Assembly: GCF_025151045.1 (NCBI RefSeq)
Contig: NZ_CP102285.1
Location: forward strand, 3,286,001 to 3,350,000
Origin: Parabacteroides johnsonii DSM 18315
GTDB lineage: Bacteria > Bacteroidota > Bacteroidia > Bacteroidales > Tannerellaceae
Direction of reading: 5' to 3'
Length of the DNA: 64,000 bases
Below, piece after piece: positions 1 through 7,535 of the stretch. Each line of letters opens with the position of its first letter. Position 1 is the stretch's first letter. Made by a program: the position numbers and the translations under genes. The notes under the pieces are model-generated. The model ran no database searches. It was not told the origin of the DNA and saw only the letters and a list, made by a program, of their open reading frames with translations.

Positions 1-110
1 TTGCGCGGAACAGCCAGCTTCTGCTCGAAGCGTTCGAAGTGGCCTTCAGGTAACAGGTCATCTTCAAAGGCTTCCCGGTTCGTGTCTATGAAATTTTTCA
101 GTTTATCCAT
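1..110 (-). CDS. Partial gene downstream of ECF sigma factor
   Basis: Only the first 36 or so codons are inside the window; the rest lies beyond position 1. The N-terminus reads MDKLKNFIDTNREAFEDDLL, then a hydrophilic stretch with PEGHFERFEQKL. This opening is typical of the small Bacteroidales proteins encoded directly after an ECF sigma factor, which often act as its membrane-bound regulator, but no membrane segment is visible yet. Its ATG overlaps the last codons of the sigma gene (the TAA stop lies inside ATGGATAA), so the two are translationally coupled. The role as an anti-sigma factor is inference from position. Confidence 0.7.
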   Translation of the reverse strand, partial: MDKLKNFIDTNREAFEDDLLPEGHFERFEQKLAVPR

Positions 111-651
111 TTTCTTTATTTGCTGCTATTATATCCAACAATTTGCGCTTTGCCCTGAGATACTGGCTGCGCACACTCGGCGGCTGGATCTTCAGGATGG
201 AGGCAATCTCTTCCATATCATATCCCTCAAAGAGGTAAAGCGAGAGGATCACGCGATAGCCGGCCGGCAATTTCTTACAGGCCTCTTTCACTTGGGCAAC
301 CGAATAACGGATTTCCTCCTCGTCCGGCCCGTCGTCGTCGGGTTCGGTGTAGTTATCCGAGAGTTCTTCCCAGTCGGGTGTCTGTCGGCGCACGTAATCA
401 ATGGCTGTATGGACGGCTATACGGTGCATCCATGCTTCGAAACACTGTCCATCCTGATACTGGTCCAGACGGGTGAATATTTTCAGGAAAGCATCCTGCA
501 TCGCTTCCTCCGCCTCTGACGTGTTACCGACAATACGCAGGCAGGCGACATACAACCGCCCTGCGAATTGCTTGTAAAGGGCAAGCTGTGCGGTCCGGTT
601 ACCACGTCGGCACCCCTCGATCAGATGTGCATTTGTTTCTTCCATTTTCAT
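103..651 (-). CDS. ECF-type RNA polymerase sigma factor
   Basis: A 182-residue sigma-70 family factor of the extracytoplasmic-function class. Region 2 spans about residues 20-90, with the helix NTSEAEEAMQDAFLKIFTRL followed by FEAWMHRIAVHTAIDYVRR, which carries the core-binding and -10 recognition elements. Region 4 spans about 115-175, with LPAGYRVILSLYLFEGYDME and the recognition helix IQPPSVRSQYLRAKRKLL. The linker is acidic (PDDDGPDEEE). It is the first gene of a pair with the partial gene at 1-110. Unlike the second sigma factor near 62.4 kb it has no SusC/D genes beside it, so its regulon cannot be read from context. Confidence 0.93.
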   Translation of the reverse strand: MKMEETNAHLIEGCRRGNRTAQLALYKQFAGRLYVACLRIVGNTSEAEEAMQDAFLKIFTRLDQYQDGQCFEAWMHRIAVHTAIDYVRRQTPDWEELSDNYTEPDDDGPDEEEIRYSVAQVKEACKKLPAGYRVILSLYLFEGYDMEEIASILKIQPPSVRSQYLRAKRKLLDIIAANKENG

Positions 652-755
652 ATATATAAACGAAGGTGAACGGAGGAACGTTGCATCTTTCCGGAAAGAA
701 AAGCAAAAAAAGATAGCACATTTCCGGAAAAAGCCTATAACTTCTGAAGAAAAAG

Positions 756-849
756 GGGGTGTGTCAAATATCGGTATTCATGGGATGCAGACGACTCAGT
801 CTGCGTGCTCCGCGTCATCTGCGTCCGGTAATATCAATTTGACACACCC
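756..849. repeat. MITE-like element with GGGTGTGTCAAA ends and 9-bp core
   Basis: The element begins AGGGGGTGTGTCAAA-like and ends TTTGACACACCCT, a perfect 12-bp terminal inverted repeat. The core contains spaced copies of TCTGCGT / CGCGTC with a period of about 9 bp. A longer relative lies at 45024-45176 in the opposite orientation: it shares the same ends and the flanking words TATCGGTATTCATGGGA and GGTAATATCA. No coding capacity is present. It looks like a non-autonomous mobile repeat, but no target-site duplication could be assigned with confidence. Confidence 0.7.
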
Positions 850-930
850 TCCACACAAAAAGAAAGGCATCATCCCGATGCCTCTCTCCCTGAACTAAAT
901 GATAAAAATAAAAGTTATGTGGGAAGGTTA

Positions 931-1665
931 TTATTCTTCTGTATCTTCCGTATCTTTTGATTTGTAATCCAACTCTACGGTATTATAGTCGTTCGAAACG
1001 AAAGATTTATATTTGATCTTCAACTTCACCGTCTTGCCTTCCGTACTCGGCAACTTATCCAGCTTGAAGGAAACCAGGCCGGCCGAAGGTCTGAGGGATG
1101 AATCGATATTGCCGTAGGCATTATGACGGAACTCCAATTCATACGGATCGGCACTGTTTGTCTGTACCAAGTTGATGAAATGCTTGACATTGTCGTTATA
1201 CCCTCTTTGGATATAGAAATCGAACGTGATATATCCGTCTTCGATCCACACACCGCTCTTGGACCAAATGCTACCTCCATTCAAGGCCAGCATGTCCGTC
1301 CCATAGTAAGAGTCGTTTTCCGCTCCCAGATCAGGGGCAACCTGTTTTGTCAGAAGAGTGTCCATTCTTAGCAATTGAACAGACTGGTCATAGCCTTCGG
1401 TCTTCTTCTCGTCGTTCTTATATATAACGAACGCACGGATTTCTTTCAAATTCTCAGGCATATATGAGTTTGTCGGGAACAGCGTCGTACTGTCGTCGAG
1501 CTGCATATAGTAAGAATTATCACTCAATGGCTTTACCGTTACAATCGCCTGGACACTATCTCTCCAAAACTCACTGTAAGCATCGTCATCATCCAAACAA
1601 GAATAAAAAACAGTAGAACCTAACAAGATTCCAACCAATAGCATAAAACTTTTCAACGTCTTCAT
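931..1665 (-). CDS. NigD-like surface lipoprotein
   Basis: A 244-residue lipoprotein. The signal peptide has a hydrophobic core LLVGILLGSTVFYS and the lipid-modified cysteine is Cys23. It is followed by LDDDD, the acidic tail that in Bacteroidetes acts as the surface-export signal for lipoproteins. The body alternates beta-prone stretches (ALNGGSIWSKSGVWIEDGYI, then TFDFYIQRGYNDN) and resembles the NigD-like family, named from a Bacteroides bacteriocin-associated gene but widespread with unknown function. It stands alone, between the MITE-like element and lpxB. Function beyond a surface-exposed lipoprotein is not known. Confidence 0.8.
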   Translation of the reverse strand: MKTLKSFMLLVGILLGSTVFYSCLDDDDAYSEFWRDSVQAIVTVKPLSDNSYYMQLDDSTTLFPTNSYMPENLKEIRAFVIYKNDEKKTEGYDQSVQLLRMDTLLTKQVAPDLGAENDSYYGTDMLALNGGSIWSKSGVWIEDGYITFDFYIQRGYNDNVKHFINLVQTNSADPYELEFRHNAYGNIDSSLRPSAGLVSFKLDKLPSTEGKTVKLKIKYKSFVSNDYNTVELDYKSKDTEDTEE

Positions 1666-1754
1666 AACATGTATCTAATTTGTTTATTTTTTCTTTCTAA
1701 AAAGGAAGATGATAAACACTCTATAAATGCTGCAAAGAAGGCTGATAAAAGATG

Positions 1755-2888
1755 TTAATGCTTCAGTGATTGATAGATAAGCTCCGCTGTACGGCGGGAA
1801 GCGCCAGGTTTTCCAAGCAGACGGATCATCTCGTCGTAGCCGTCGAGCATACGGTTACGGTAAGCAGGATCGTTCAAGACACGCCCCAACTCGTCATGTA
1901 TCTGGCTGTATGAAAATCGGACACCAAACAATTCCTGCACCACTTCGCGACCGGCTATCAAGTTAACCAGCGAAATATATTTGGTATGAAAGAAATGGCG
2001 GAAAATAAAACTTGCCACCCGGCCGGCCGCAACATAATAGCAGACGACTTGAGGCACACGGAAAAGCGCTGTTTCAAGCGTAGCCGTCCCTGACGTGACC
2101 AGTGCCGCATCACTATGGCTGAGGAGAGGATAGGTCTTGCCGAACACGATCTTGACATCCGCATCACCGATATATTGCTTATAATATCCCAGTTCCAGGC
2201 CGGGAGCACCGGCAATTACGGGTTGGTAGCCCGGATAGGCGGCTGCCACCTTCAGCATGGTCGGAAGGTTGTCTTTGATTTCCTGGCGGCGACTACCCGC
2301 CAACAGCGCCAGTACGGGACGGCAGTCCAGCCCTTCGTCCTCGCGGAAAGTATCAGGGCCGACCATCTGTTTTTCCCTATAGTAGGCAACCGAATCGACC
2401 GAAGGATTACCCACATAGTCCACCGGGTAGTCAAGGCTTCGGAAAAACTCCACTTCGAAAGGCAGAATACAGAACATACGGTCCACATAGCGACGGAAAT
2501 CCTTGATACGATACTTCTTCCAAGCCCATATCTTAGGAGAGATATAATAGTAGACAGGCACCCCCAACTGCTTCTTTACATATTTGGCTATCTTCAAATT
2601 GAATCCCGGATAATCGATCAGAATCACCACATCGGGCCTATACTGCCGGATTTCCTCCTGGCAAGCTTTCATGTTGTCCAAGATCGTACCAAGATTGAGC
2701 AGTACGGGGATAAAGCCCATGAAAGCCATATCCCTGTAATGTTTCACCAGCGTCCCTCCGACTGCCTGCATAAGATCACCGCCCAGAAAACGGAAATCCG
2801 CTTCCGCATCCTGCTCCTTCAGTGCTGCCATCAGGTTGGAGGCATGCAGATCACCGGAGGCTTCACCCGCGATTAAAAAATATTTCAT
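1755..2888 (-). CDS. lpxB: Lipid-A-disaccharide synthase
   Basis: A 377-residue GT19 glycosyltransferase that joins UDP-2,3-diacylglucosamine to lipid X to form the lipid A disaccharide at the inner face of the inner membrane. Recognised by the N-terminal GEASGDLHASNLMAAL (residues 8-23), the YYISPKIWAWKKYRIKDFRR block, LLAGSRRQEIKDNLP near residue 195 and the TSGTATLETALFRVPQVVCY block near 265-285. The length is normal for the family. It lies just downstream of surE and the pair surE-lpxB is common in Bacteroidales. The gap between them is filled by an inverted pair of heptamer repeats that ends six bases from this start codon. Confidence 0.97.
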   Translation of the reverse strand: MKYFLIAGEASGDLHASNLMAALKEQDAEADFRFLGGDLMQAVGGTLVKHYRDMAFMGFIPVLLNLGTILDNMKACQEEIRQYRPDVVILIDYPGFNLKIAKYVKKQLGVPVYYYISPKIWAWKKYRIKDFRRYVDRMFCILPFEVEFFRSLDYPVDYVGNPSVDSVAYYREKQMVGPDTFREDEGLDCRPVLALLAGSRRQEIKDNLPTMLKVAAAYPGYQPVIAGAPGLELGYYKQYIGDADVKIVFGKTYPLLSHSDAALVTSGTATLETALFRVPQVVCYYVAAGRVASFIFRHFFHTKYISLVNLIAGREVVQELFGVRFSYSQIHDELGRVLNDPAYRNRMLDGYDEMIRLLGKPGASRRTAELIYQSLKH

Positions 2889-2894
2889 ATTTTT

Positions 2895-3013
2895 CAGTTG
2901 AAAGTTGAGAGTTGAAAGTTGAAAAGATCAAGAGAATAAAGTAAGTAGGAAACTGGGATAATTTCACGTTATCTATTTCCAACTTTCAATTTTCAACTCT
3001 CAACTTTCAACTG
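2895..3013. repeat. Inverted heptamer arrays (AACTTTC) between surE and lpxB
   Basis: Two arrays of a 7-bp unit face each other: GTTGAAA-type units at 2895-2925 and AACTTTC/AACTCTC-type units at 2981-3013, separated by 55 bp. The transcript of surE-lpxB could fold them into a stem of nearly 30 bp. The right-hand array supplies the last codons and the TGA stop of surE; the left-hand array ends six bases before the lpxB start. Confidence 0.9.
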
Positions 3014-3769
3014 ATTTTTTAGCACAGCTAAAAAATCATAGTCCGTCACATCTATCTTGCAAGGGACAAGCGAAGCGTAGCCGCTGTCGAGTGCCAATGT
3101 GTCGTTGTCGGCATGGATCGGCTTGGCATTCTCGAATGCACCGGCAAGCCAGAAGACAGGTTCACCCGCTGCATTTTCCGACCGTTTGAATTCATTGGTC
3201 CAACGTCCGTCCGCCTGCCGGCAGACCTTCATTCCTTTTACGTTCGGGACATTGGGGACGTTCAGGTTCAGATAAGTGCCATGAGGCAATCCCTCTTTTA
3301 TGATCCGCCGTGCAAGCATACGACCTAAGCGGCAACTCTCGGTAAAATCAGCATCCGCACGGTGATCCAAAAGCGACACACCCATCGAAGGAATGCCGAA
3401 CACACATCCTTCGGCAGCTGCTCCCATCGTACCGGAATACTGGATGCAGATGGCATGGTTGCCTCCATGATTGATTCCGGAGGCCAACAGGTCAGGCTTG
3501 CGTTCCAGCACCTCGTTGATGGCCAGTTTCACACAATCGACCGGAGTCCCGGTACAGCTATAAACCGTCAGTCCTTTTTCTTTCTTCACCAATGTATATC
3601 TGATCGGCACGAGCGAAGTGATTGCACTTGCCATTCCCGAACGGGGTCCGTCGGGAGCAAAAACCACAATATCCCCCAGATCCCTGAGGCACTCGGTGAG
3701 CTCTTTTATCCCCTTGGCTTCAACACCATCATCATTTGTAATCAGAATAAGCGGTCTATCGTTCATCAT
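2993..3769 (-). CDS. surE: 5'/3'-nucleotidase SurE
   Basis: A 258-residue metal-dependent nucleoside monophosphate phosphatase of the SurE family. The metal site is [13 protein letters not shown] (Asp13-Asp14); the [12 protein letters not shown] block and [19 protein letters not shown] follow. The open frame continues upstream for 71 codons, but that part is encoded by a 22-bp repeat array and has no family similarity, so the start is placed at ATGATGAACGAT. A TATATTTG promoter box sits 20 bp upstream. The last residues (QLKVES) and the TGA stop are encoded by a heptamer repeat array, so the normal C-terminus has probably been replaced. Confidence 0.95.
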   Translation of the reverse strand: MMNDRPLILITNDDGVEAKGIKELTECLRDLGDIVVFAPDGPRSGMASAITSLVPIRYTLVKKEKGLTVYSCTGTPVDCVKLAINEVLERKPDLLASGINHGGNHAICIQYSGTMGAAAEGCVFGIPSMGVSLLDHRADADFTESCRLGRMLARRIIKEGLPHGTYLNLNVPNVPNVKGMKVCRQADGRWTNEFKRSENAAGEPVFWLAGAFENAKPIHADNDTLALDSGYASLVPCKIDVTDYDFLAVLKNQLKVES

Positions 3770-3788
3770 ATCTTTATTTAATTGTACA

Positions 3789-3796
3789 CAAATATA
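3789..3796 (-). promoter_or_regulatory. Bacteroidetes -7 box upstream of surE
   Basis: On the minus strand the sequence is TATATTTG, matching the TAnnTTTG consensus of the Bacteroidetes primary sigma factor, 20 bp before the surE start. A clear -33 TTTG was not found because the upstream bases belong to a 22-bp repeat array. Confidence 0.6.
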
Positions 3797-3798
3797 AG

Positions 3799-3974
3799 CA
3801 ATTTCTCTGAGTTCCCCGTGTGCCAAAACATTTTCCTCTGCTTGGCACACCCGTTTCCCCAGCATGGCACAGTTGTGCCAACGGCAGGAAACGCCTGTGC
3901 CATGCCGAGGGAACATCCATGCCAACGGTATGTCACAATACCGGAATAACAGGCGAATCCCGCTTCCATCGGCA
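3799..3974. repeat. 22-bp period array, TGGCACA/TGTGCCA type
   Basis: Eight consecutive 22-bp windows can be laid end to end (starts 3799, 3821, 3843, 3865, 3887, 3909, 3931, 3953). Units carry TGGCACA or its complement TGTGCCA together with GTTTCCCC or GGAAAC-type words; the unit at 3865 contains the palindrome GGCACAGTTGTGCC. The array lies directly upstream of the surE promoter. Units are diverged but the phase is kept. The same word TTCCATCGGCA occurs here (3963) and in the 45.7-kb array (45717), linking the two. Confidence 0.8.
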
Positions 3975-3989
3975 ATAGTCAAGCAAAAA

Positions 3990-4060
3990 GCGCAGACTAA
4001 CGCAGAGAGGGGGGGGACTTATCTTCTATAGATAATACCCCTCTCTACGTTACTCTGCGC
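3990..4060. repeat. Long inverted repeat with 9-bp CTGCGT words
   Basis: GCGCAGACTAACGCAGAG followed by a G run pairs with CCCCTCTCT and CGTTACTCTGCGC, giving a long imperfect hairpin with a 20-25 base loop. It continues to the right (to 4082) with CGTCCGCGT, AATTTGCGT and CCGGT at 9-bp spacing, as in the elements at 756 and 45024, but lacks their GGGTGTGTCAAA ends. It lies between rprY and surE and may end transcription from rprXY. Confidence 0.7.
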
Positions 4061-4094
4061 TCGTCCGCGTAATTTGCGTCCGGTCAAGCTCCGA

Positions 4095-4826
4095 TTAAAG
4101 AACCTGGATACCTTCTTCACGGGCAGCTTCTTCTCCTGAAGGAGTGATCAGCTTGTAGCCCTTACCGTGAATGTTGATGATTTCGATTCCCGGATCATCC
4201 TTCAACAGTTTGCGAAGTTTCGTGATATATACGTCCATGCTACGGGCATTGAAATAGTTATCGTCTACCCAGATTGTCTTCAGTGCATAATTACGTTCCA
4301 GAATTTCATTTGCATGTGCGCAAAGGAGACTCAGAAGTTCGCATTCCTTAGTTGTCAGCTTCGTGACCTTATCGCCGATAGCCAGTGTCTGTTTCTGGGT
4401 ATCGAACAAGAAGTTTCCTAACTTGTAGAAAGGAATATCTTTCATTTTCTTGCCTTTCACGCGGCGAAGGATCGCTTCGATACGGAGCAAGAGTTCTTCC
4501 ATACTGAAAGGTTTTGTCAGATAATCATCTGCACCAATTTTGAAACCTTCCAGGATATCTTCCTTCATAGTCTTGGCCGTAAGGAAGATAACAGGGATAT
4601 CAGGGTTGATGGAACGGATTTCCTGAGCCAGTGTAAAGCCGTCTTTTTTCGGCATCATCACGTCAAGTACGCAAAGGTCATATTTGCCTTTGGTGAAACC
4701 TTTGTAACCGGCTTCTCCATCGGAGAAGAGGTCAGTCACATAACCTTTTGCCTGCAAGTATTCTCTTAATAGCATACCCAGGTTCTCGTCGTCTTCGCAA
4801 AAGAAGATTTTTAGTTTTTCTTCCAT
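4095..4826 (-). CDS. rprY: Response regulator, RprY-like (OmpR family)
   Basis: A 243-residue DNA-binding response regulator. The receiver domain (residues 5-120) has the acidic pair in FFCEDDEN, the phosphorylated Asp55 in LCVLDVMMPKKDG, Thr83 and Lys105. The C-terminal winged helix (about 130-232) includes LTTKECELLSLLCAHANEIL and the recognition helix RSMDVYITKLRKLL. Sequence and pairing match the RprX/RprY system described in Bacteroides fragilis and studied in Porphyromonas gingivalis, where it is tied to envelope and redox stress. It follows the kinase gene with a 2-bp gap, so the two are co-expressed. Confidence 0.93.
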   Translation of the reverse strand: MEEKLKIFFCEDDENLGMLLREYLQAKGYVTDLFSDGEAGYKGFTKGKYDLCVLDVMMPKKDGFTLAQEIRSINPDIPVIFLTAKTMKEDILEGFKIGADDYLTKPFSMEELLLRIEAILRRVKGKKMKDIPFYKLGNFLFDTQKQTLAIGDKVTKLTTKECELLSLLCAHANEILERNYALKTIWVDDNYFNARSMDVYITKLRKLLKDDPGIEIINIHGKGYKLITPSGEEAAREEGIQVL

Positions 4827-4828
4827 AA

Positions 4829-6382
4829 CTAACTTTTTATAAGAGGTAAAGTAATAATAAATTTTGTTCCTACATTTCCGGAACCACTTTCAGCACGGAT
4901 TGTGCCTTTATGGTCCTCTACTATTTTACGGACGTAAGCAAGTCCGAGCCCGAACCCTTTCACGTCGTGTACGTTTCCTGTCGGTACGCGGAAGAAGCGG
5001 TCGAATACTTTCTTAAGGTATTCTTTCTTGATCCCGATACCGTTGTCCTCGATCGATATCAACAACTTGCCGTTCTCGTTCCAAGTGCGGCACATCAGTG
5101 TGAGCGGTACTTCGAGGCGGCGATACTTGACAGCGTTGTCCAGCAGATTGAACAGTACATTCGTGATGTGCATCTCATCCACGTATATGTCCGAATCTTC
5201 CGCCTGCAAGTCGATATCGATCGTGCCGTCATACTTCTCGACTTTCAGGGCAAATGTGTTGGCAACACTTGCCAGCAAATCGTTCGCATCTACCTCCTTC
5301 AGCTTGAGGGCCGCTTTCTGGCGCTCGAACAGCGACATTTGCAGCACCTTTTCCACCAGGAAGCCCAATCGCTTCGTCTCGTCGTTGATCACGCCAGATA
5401 TATGCTTGAACACATCGGGGCTCTTCGTGATGTCCGAGTCCTTCAGCATCTGCGCGGCAAGCGAAATGGTCGAAACCGGTGTCTTCAATTCGTGTGTCAT
5501 ATTGTTGATAAAATCATTCTTCATTTCCGAAAGTCTCTTCTGACGGAATACGATATAAATGGTAAAGATAAACGTTACCAAAAGTATCAGCGAGAAGATG
5601 ATCGACGGTACAATAAATGTTACAGAACTTGAAATATAATCACCCTTCGTCGGGAAATACACTTTCAGGTAGTTCTGCTTCGAAGGAGGATCGTTGGGGA
5701 ACAGCACCTGTTGAATCACGTCTGATACAGGAGGAATATCCCCGTTCTGATAGACGATCTTTCCGTCTTTGTTAATAACAGCAAAGACGAACGGCAGGTT
5801 CAATCCGTTGTTAACAAATTCTGATTTTAAGTAATTATTCAGCTTTTTAAAATCTATCCTTTCTTCGATCGGCTTCAGGTTCGCCGTGTGCAAGATATTC
5901 AAGATCACTTCGTTAAACAACCCGCTTTGGTACTGGTAACGGCGTTTCAGCGTTTGCTGCAAATCTTTTGACGTACTAACGATGCTGTTAGGTACTTTAT
6001 TGCTGCCCAGCGAAGGAAGCGGTTCGAACTTGCGTGTCCGGATGTCGCTATGAAACTCGATATGTTCTACGGTTCCGTCGGCATTGGTGAACTGCATCTT
6101 ATATTTTTTCTCGGTGATGATCCCACCGCCGAGGCTGCTCTGTCCGTTCTGATATAGATAGTTATTGGCCTCGTCACGGCTGAGATCTTCTTCCAGATAC
6201 CGGGCCGTTTCGTCAAGCTCCAGATTCTTCGAGACTTGGTGCATCGATCGTTTGACAGTTTCATTGAACTGCTCGCTACTTTTCTTGAGTATGATACTTA
6301 CATATTTCACCTGCAAAAAGAGCAAACCGGCAAAGGCAAAAGCCATCACCACCGCAAGCAACCAAATCGTAGACTTCCTCAT
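4829..6382 (-). CDS. rprX: Sensor histidine kinase, RprX-like
   Basis: A 517-residue membrane kinase. A first transmembrane helix covers about residues 6-25, a periplasmic sensor region about 26-252, and a second helix about 255-279. The HisKA dimerisation helix has FINNMTHELKTPVSTISLAA, with the phosphorylated His297. The ATPase part shows the N box (LFNLLDNAVKYR), the G1 box (ISIEDNGIGIKKEYL) and the G2 box (GFGLGLAYVRKIVEDHKG). It forms an operon with rprY just downstream. The periplasmic domain has no recognised fold, so the signal is unknown. Confidence 0.94.
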   Translation of the reverse strand: MRKSTIWLLAVVMAFAFAGLLFLQVKYVSIILKKSSEQFNETVKRSMHQVSKNLELDETARYLEEDLSRDEANNYLYQNGQSSLGGGIITEKKYKMQFTNADGTVEHIEFHSDIRTRKFEPLPSLGSNKVPNSIVSTSKDLQQTLKRRYQYQSGLFNEVILNILHTANLKPIEERIDFKKLNNYLKSEFVNNGLNLPFVFAVINKDGKIVYQNGDIPPVSDVIQQVLFPNDPPSKQNYLKVYFPTKGDYISSSVTFIVPSIIFSLILLVTFIFTIYIVFRQKRLSEMKNDFINNMTHELKTPVSTISLAAQMLKDSDITKSPDVFKHISGVINDETKRLGFLVEKVLQMSLFERQKAALKLKEVDANDLLASVANTFALKVEKYDGTIDIDLQAEDSDIYVDEMHITNVLFNLLDNAVKYRRLEVPLTLMCRTWNENGKLLISIEDNGIGIKKEYLKKVFDRFFRVPTGNVHDVKGFGLGLAYVRKIVEDHKGTIRAESGSGNVGTKFIITLPLIKS

Positions 6383-6646
6383 ATCAATAAATCTCTCGTT
6401 TTTAATGTCACAAATAACGCGCCTTTTAATTTAATATTCACACAAAAAAGGTAAAAACAAAACACCTTAAGTGTTAAAAATGCATTACCAAAGGACCGCT
6501 ATTCTCTTCCTATCTATTTTTAAACTAACACCTTACACCTCTCCACAGGCGTATTATCATATCCTATACATTCCGTACTAACTAATAAAAACAGCTATAC
6601 AAGGTGAATTGTTGCAGCCGACACTTAAAAACTTTTCCCGAAAGCA

Positions 6647-6675
6647 TTGACTTTTAATTATTAACTCTATCTTTG
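6647..6675 (+). promoter_or_regulatory. Promoter of the lipid acyltransferase pair
   Basis: TTGACTTTT at 6647 and TATCTTTG at 6668-6675 match the -33 (TTTG/TTG) and -7 (TAnnTTTG) elements of Bacteroidetes promoters with a spacing of 17 bp. The start codon of the first gene is 22 bp beyond the -7 box. Confidence 0.7.
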
Positions 6676-6697
6676 CCTCTCGTAAGAATTACGTGAA

Positions 6698-7522
6698 ATG
6701 ACACAAGAAGGTATTACACAGATAGACATCCAACAGGTATTACGGCAAAAGGCGCCTTCGGCCGTCCGTAAGATTCCCGGCTTTATAGTCCGCTATCTGA
6801 TCCGAACTGTTCATCAGGAGGAACTGAACGACATCCTCCGCCGGTATCACGATAAAGACGGGGTAGCGTTCATGCAGGAGTTGATCGGATATTTTGACTT
6901 GAACCTGGAATTGGTAAACGAGGAGAATATTCCTTCCGAAGGGCGGTACATATTCGCTTCCAACCACCCGCTGGGCGGACTGGACGGAATTTGCCTGTCG
7001 GCCATTATCGGCGGACGCTTCGACGGGAAGATCCGCTACCTGGTAAATGACCTGCTGCTCTACCTGTCCAACCTGAGATCGATCTTCGTCCCCATCAACA
7101 AACATGGGGCGCAGGGGAAAAAGAACGCCGAACTGATCGAAAAGGCTTATGCTTCGGACAACCAGATCATCACATTTCCTGCCGGCTTATGCTCACGCAA
7201 ACAAAACGGAAAGATACAGGATCCCGAATGGAAGAAGTCGTTTATCCAAAAGGCCGTGGAATACCGGCGGGACATCGTACCGGTGTTTTTCGAAGGACGT
7301 AACTCCAACTTTTTCTACCGTCTCGCCAACGTGCGGAAAGCATTGGGTATAAAGATGAATTACGAAATGATCTACCTGCCCGACGAGATGTTTAAAAGCA
7401 AACACAAGACATACCGCATCCATTTCGGGAAGCCGATTTCCTGGCAAACCTTCGACAGTAGCCGTAAACCGGCAGAGTGGGCAGAATGGATGAAGGAGGT
7501 CGTCTATAATCTAAAGAAATAA
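6698..7522 (+). CDS. glsA: Lyso-lipid O-acyltransferase, GlsA/OlsA-like
   Basis: A 274-residue acyltransferase of the PlsC superfamily. The catalytic block is ASNHPLGGLDGICLS, with His90 and Asp96; the glycine-rich variant and the spacing are those of the OlsA-type enzymes. A second block, FPAGLCSRKQNGKI, corresponds to the acceptor-binding motif. It is followed after 13 bp by a GNAT-type acyl transferase. In Bacteroides such a pair (GlsA and GlsB) makes glycine lipids, with GlsB adding the amide-linked fatty acid and GlsA the second, ester-linked one. The assignment rests on family resemblance and gene order; the amino-acid head group cannot be read from sequence. Confidence 0.82.
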   Translation: MTQEGITQIDIQQVLRQKAPSAVRKIPGFIVRYLIRTVHQEELNDILRRYHDKDGVAFMQELIGYFDLNLELVNEENIPSEGRYIFASNHPLGGLDGICLSAIIGGRFDGKIRYLVNDLLLYLSNLRSIFVPINKHGAQGKKNAELIEKAYASDNQIITFPAGLCSRKQNGKIQDPEWKKSFIQKAVEYRRDIVPVFFEGRNSNFFYRLANVRKALGIKMNYEMIYLPDEMFKSKHKTYRIHFGKPISWQTFDSSRKPAEWAEWMKEVVYNLKK

Positions 7523-7535
7523 TTGATTTTATTAT

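Noticed and set aside
2115-2876. Rightward open frame of 253 codons opposite lpxB
   Set aside because: Shadow of lpxB; no start signal and no recognisable family.
3799-3974. Possible CRISPR array
   Set aside because: Units follow each other without unique spacers, the unit is too short, the repeats are diverged, and there are no cas genes in the window.
3770-3982. Extension of SurE by 71 codons upstream
   Set aside because: The added residues are encoded by the 22-bp period array and a promoter box lies inside; family members begin at the chosen start.
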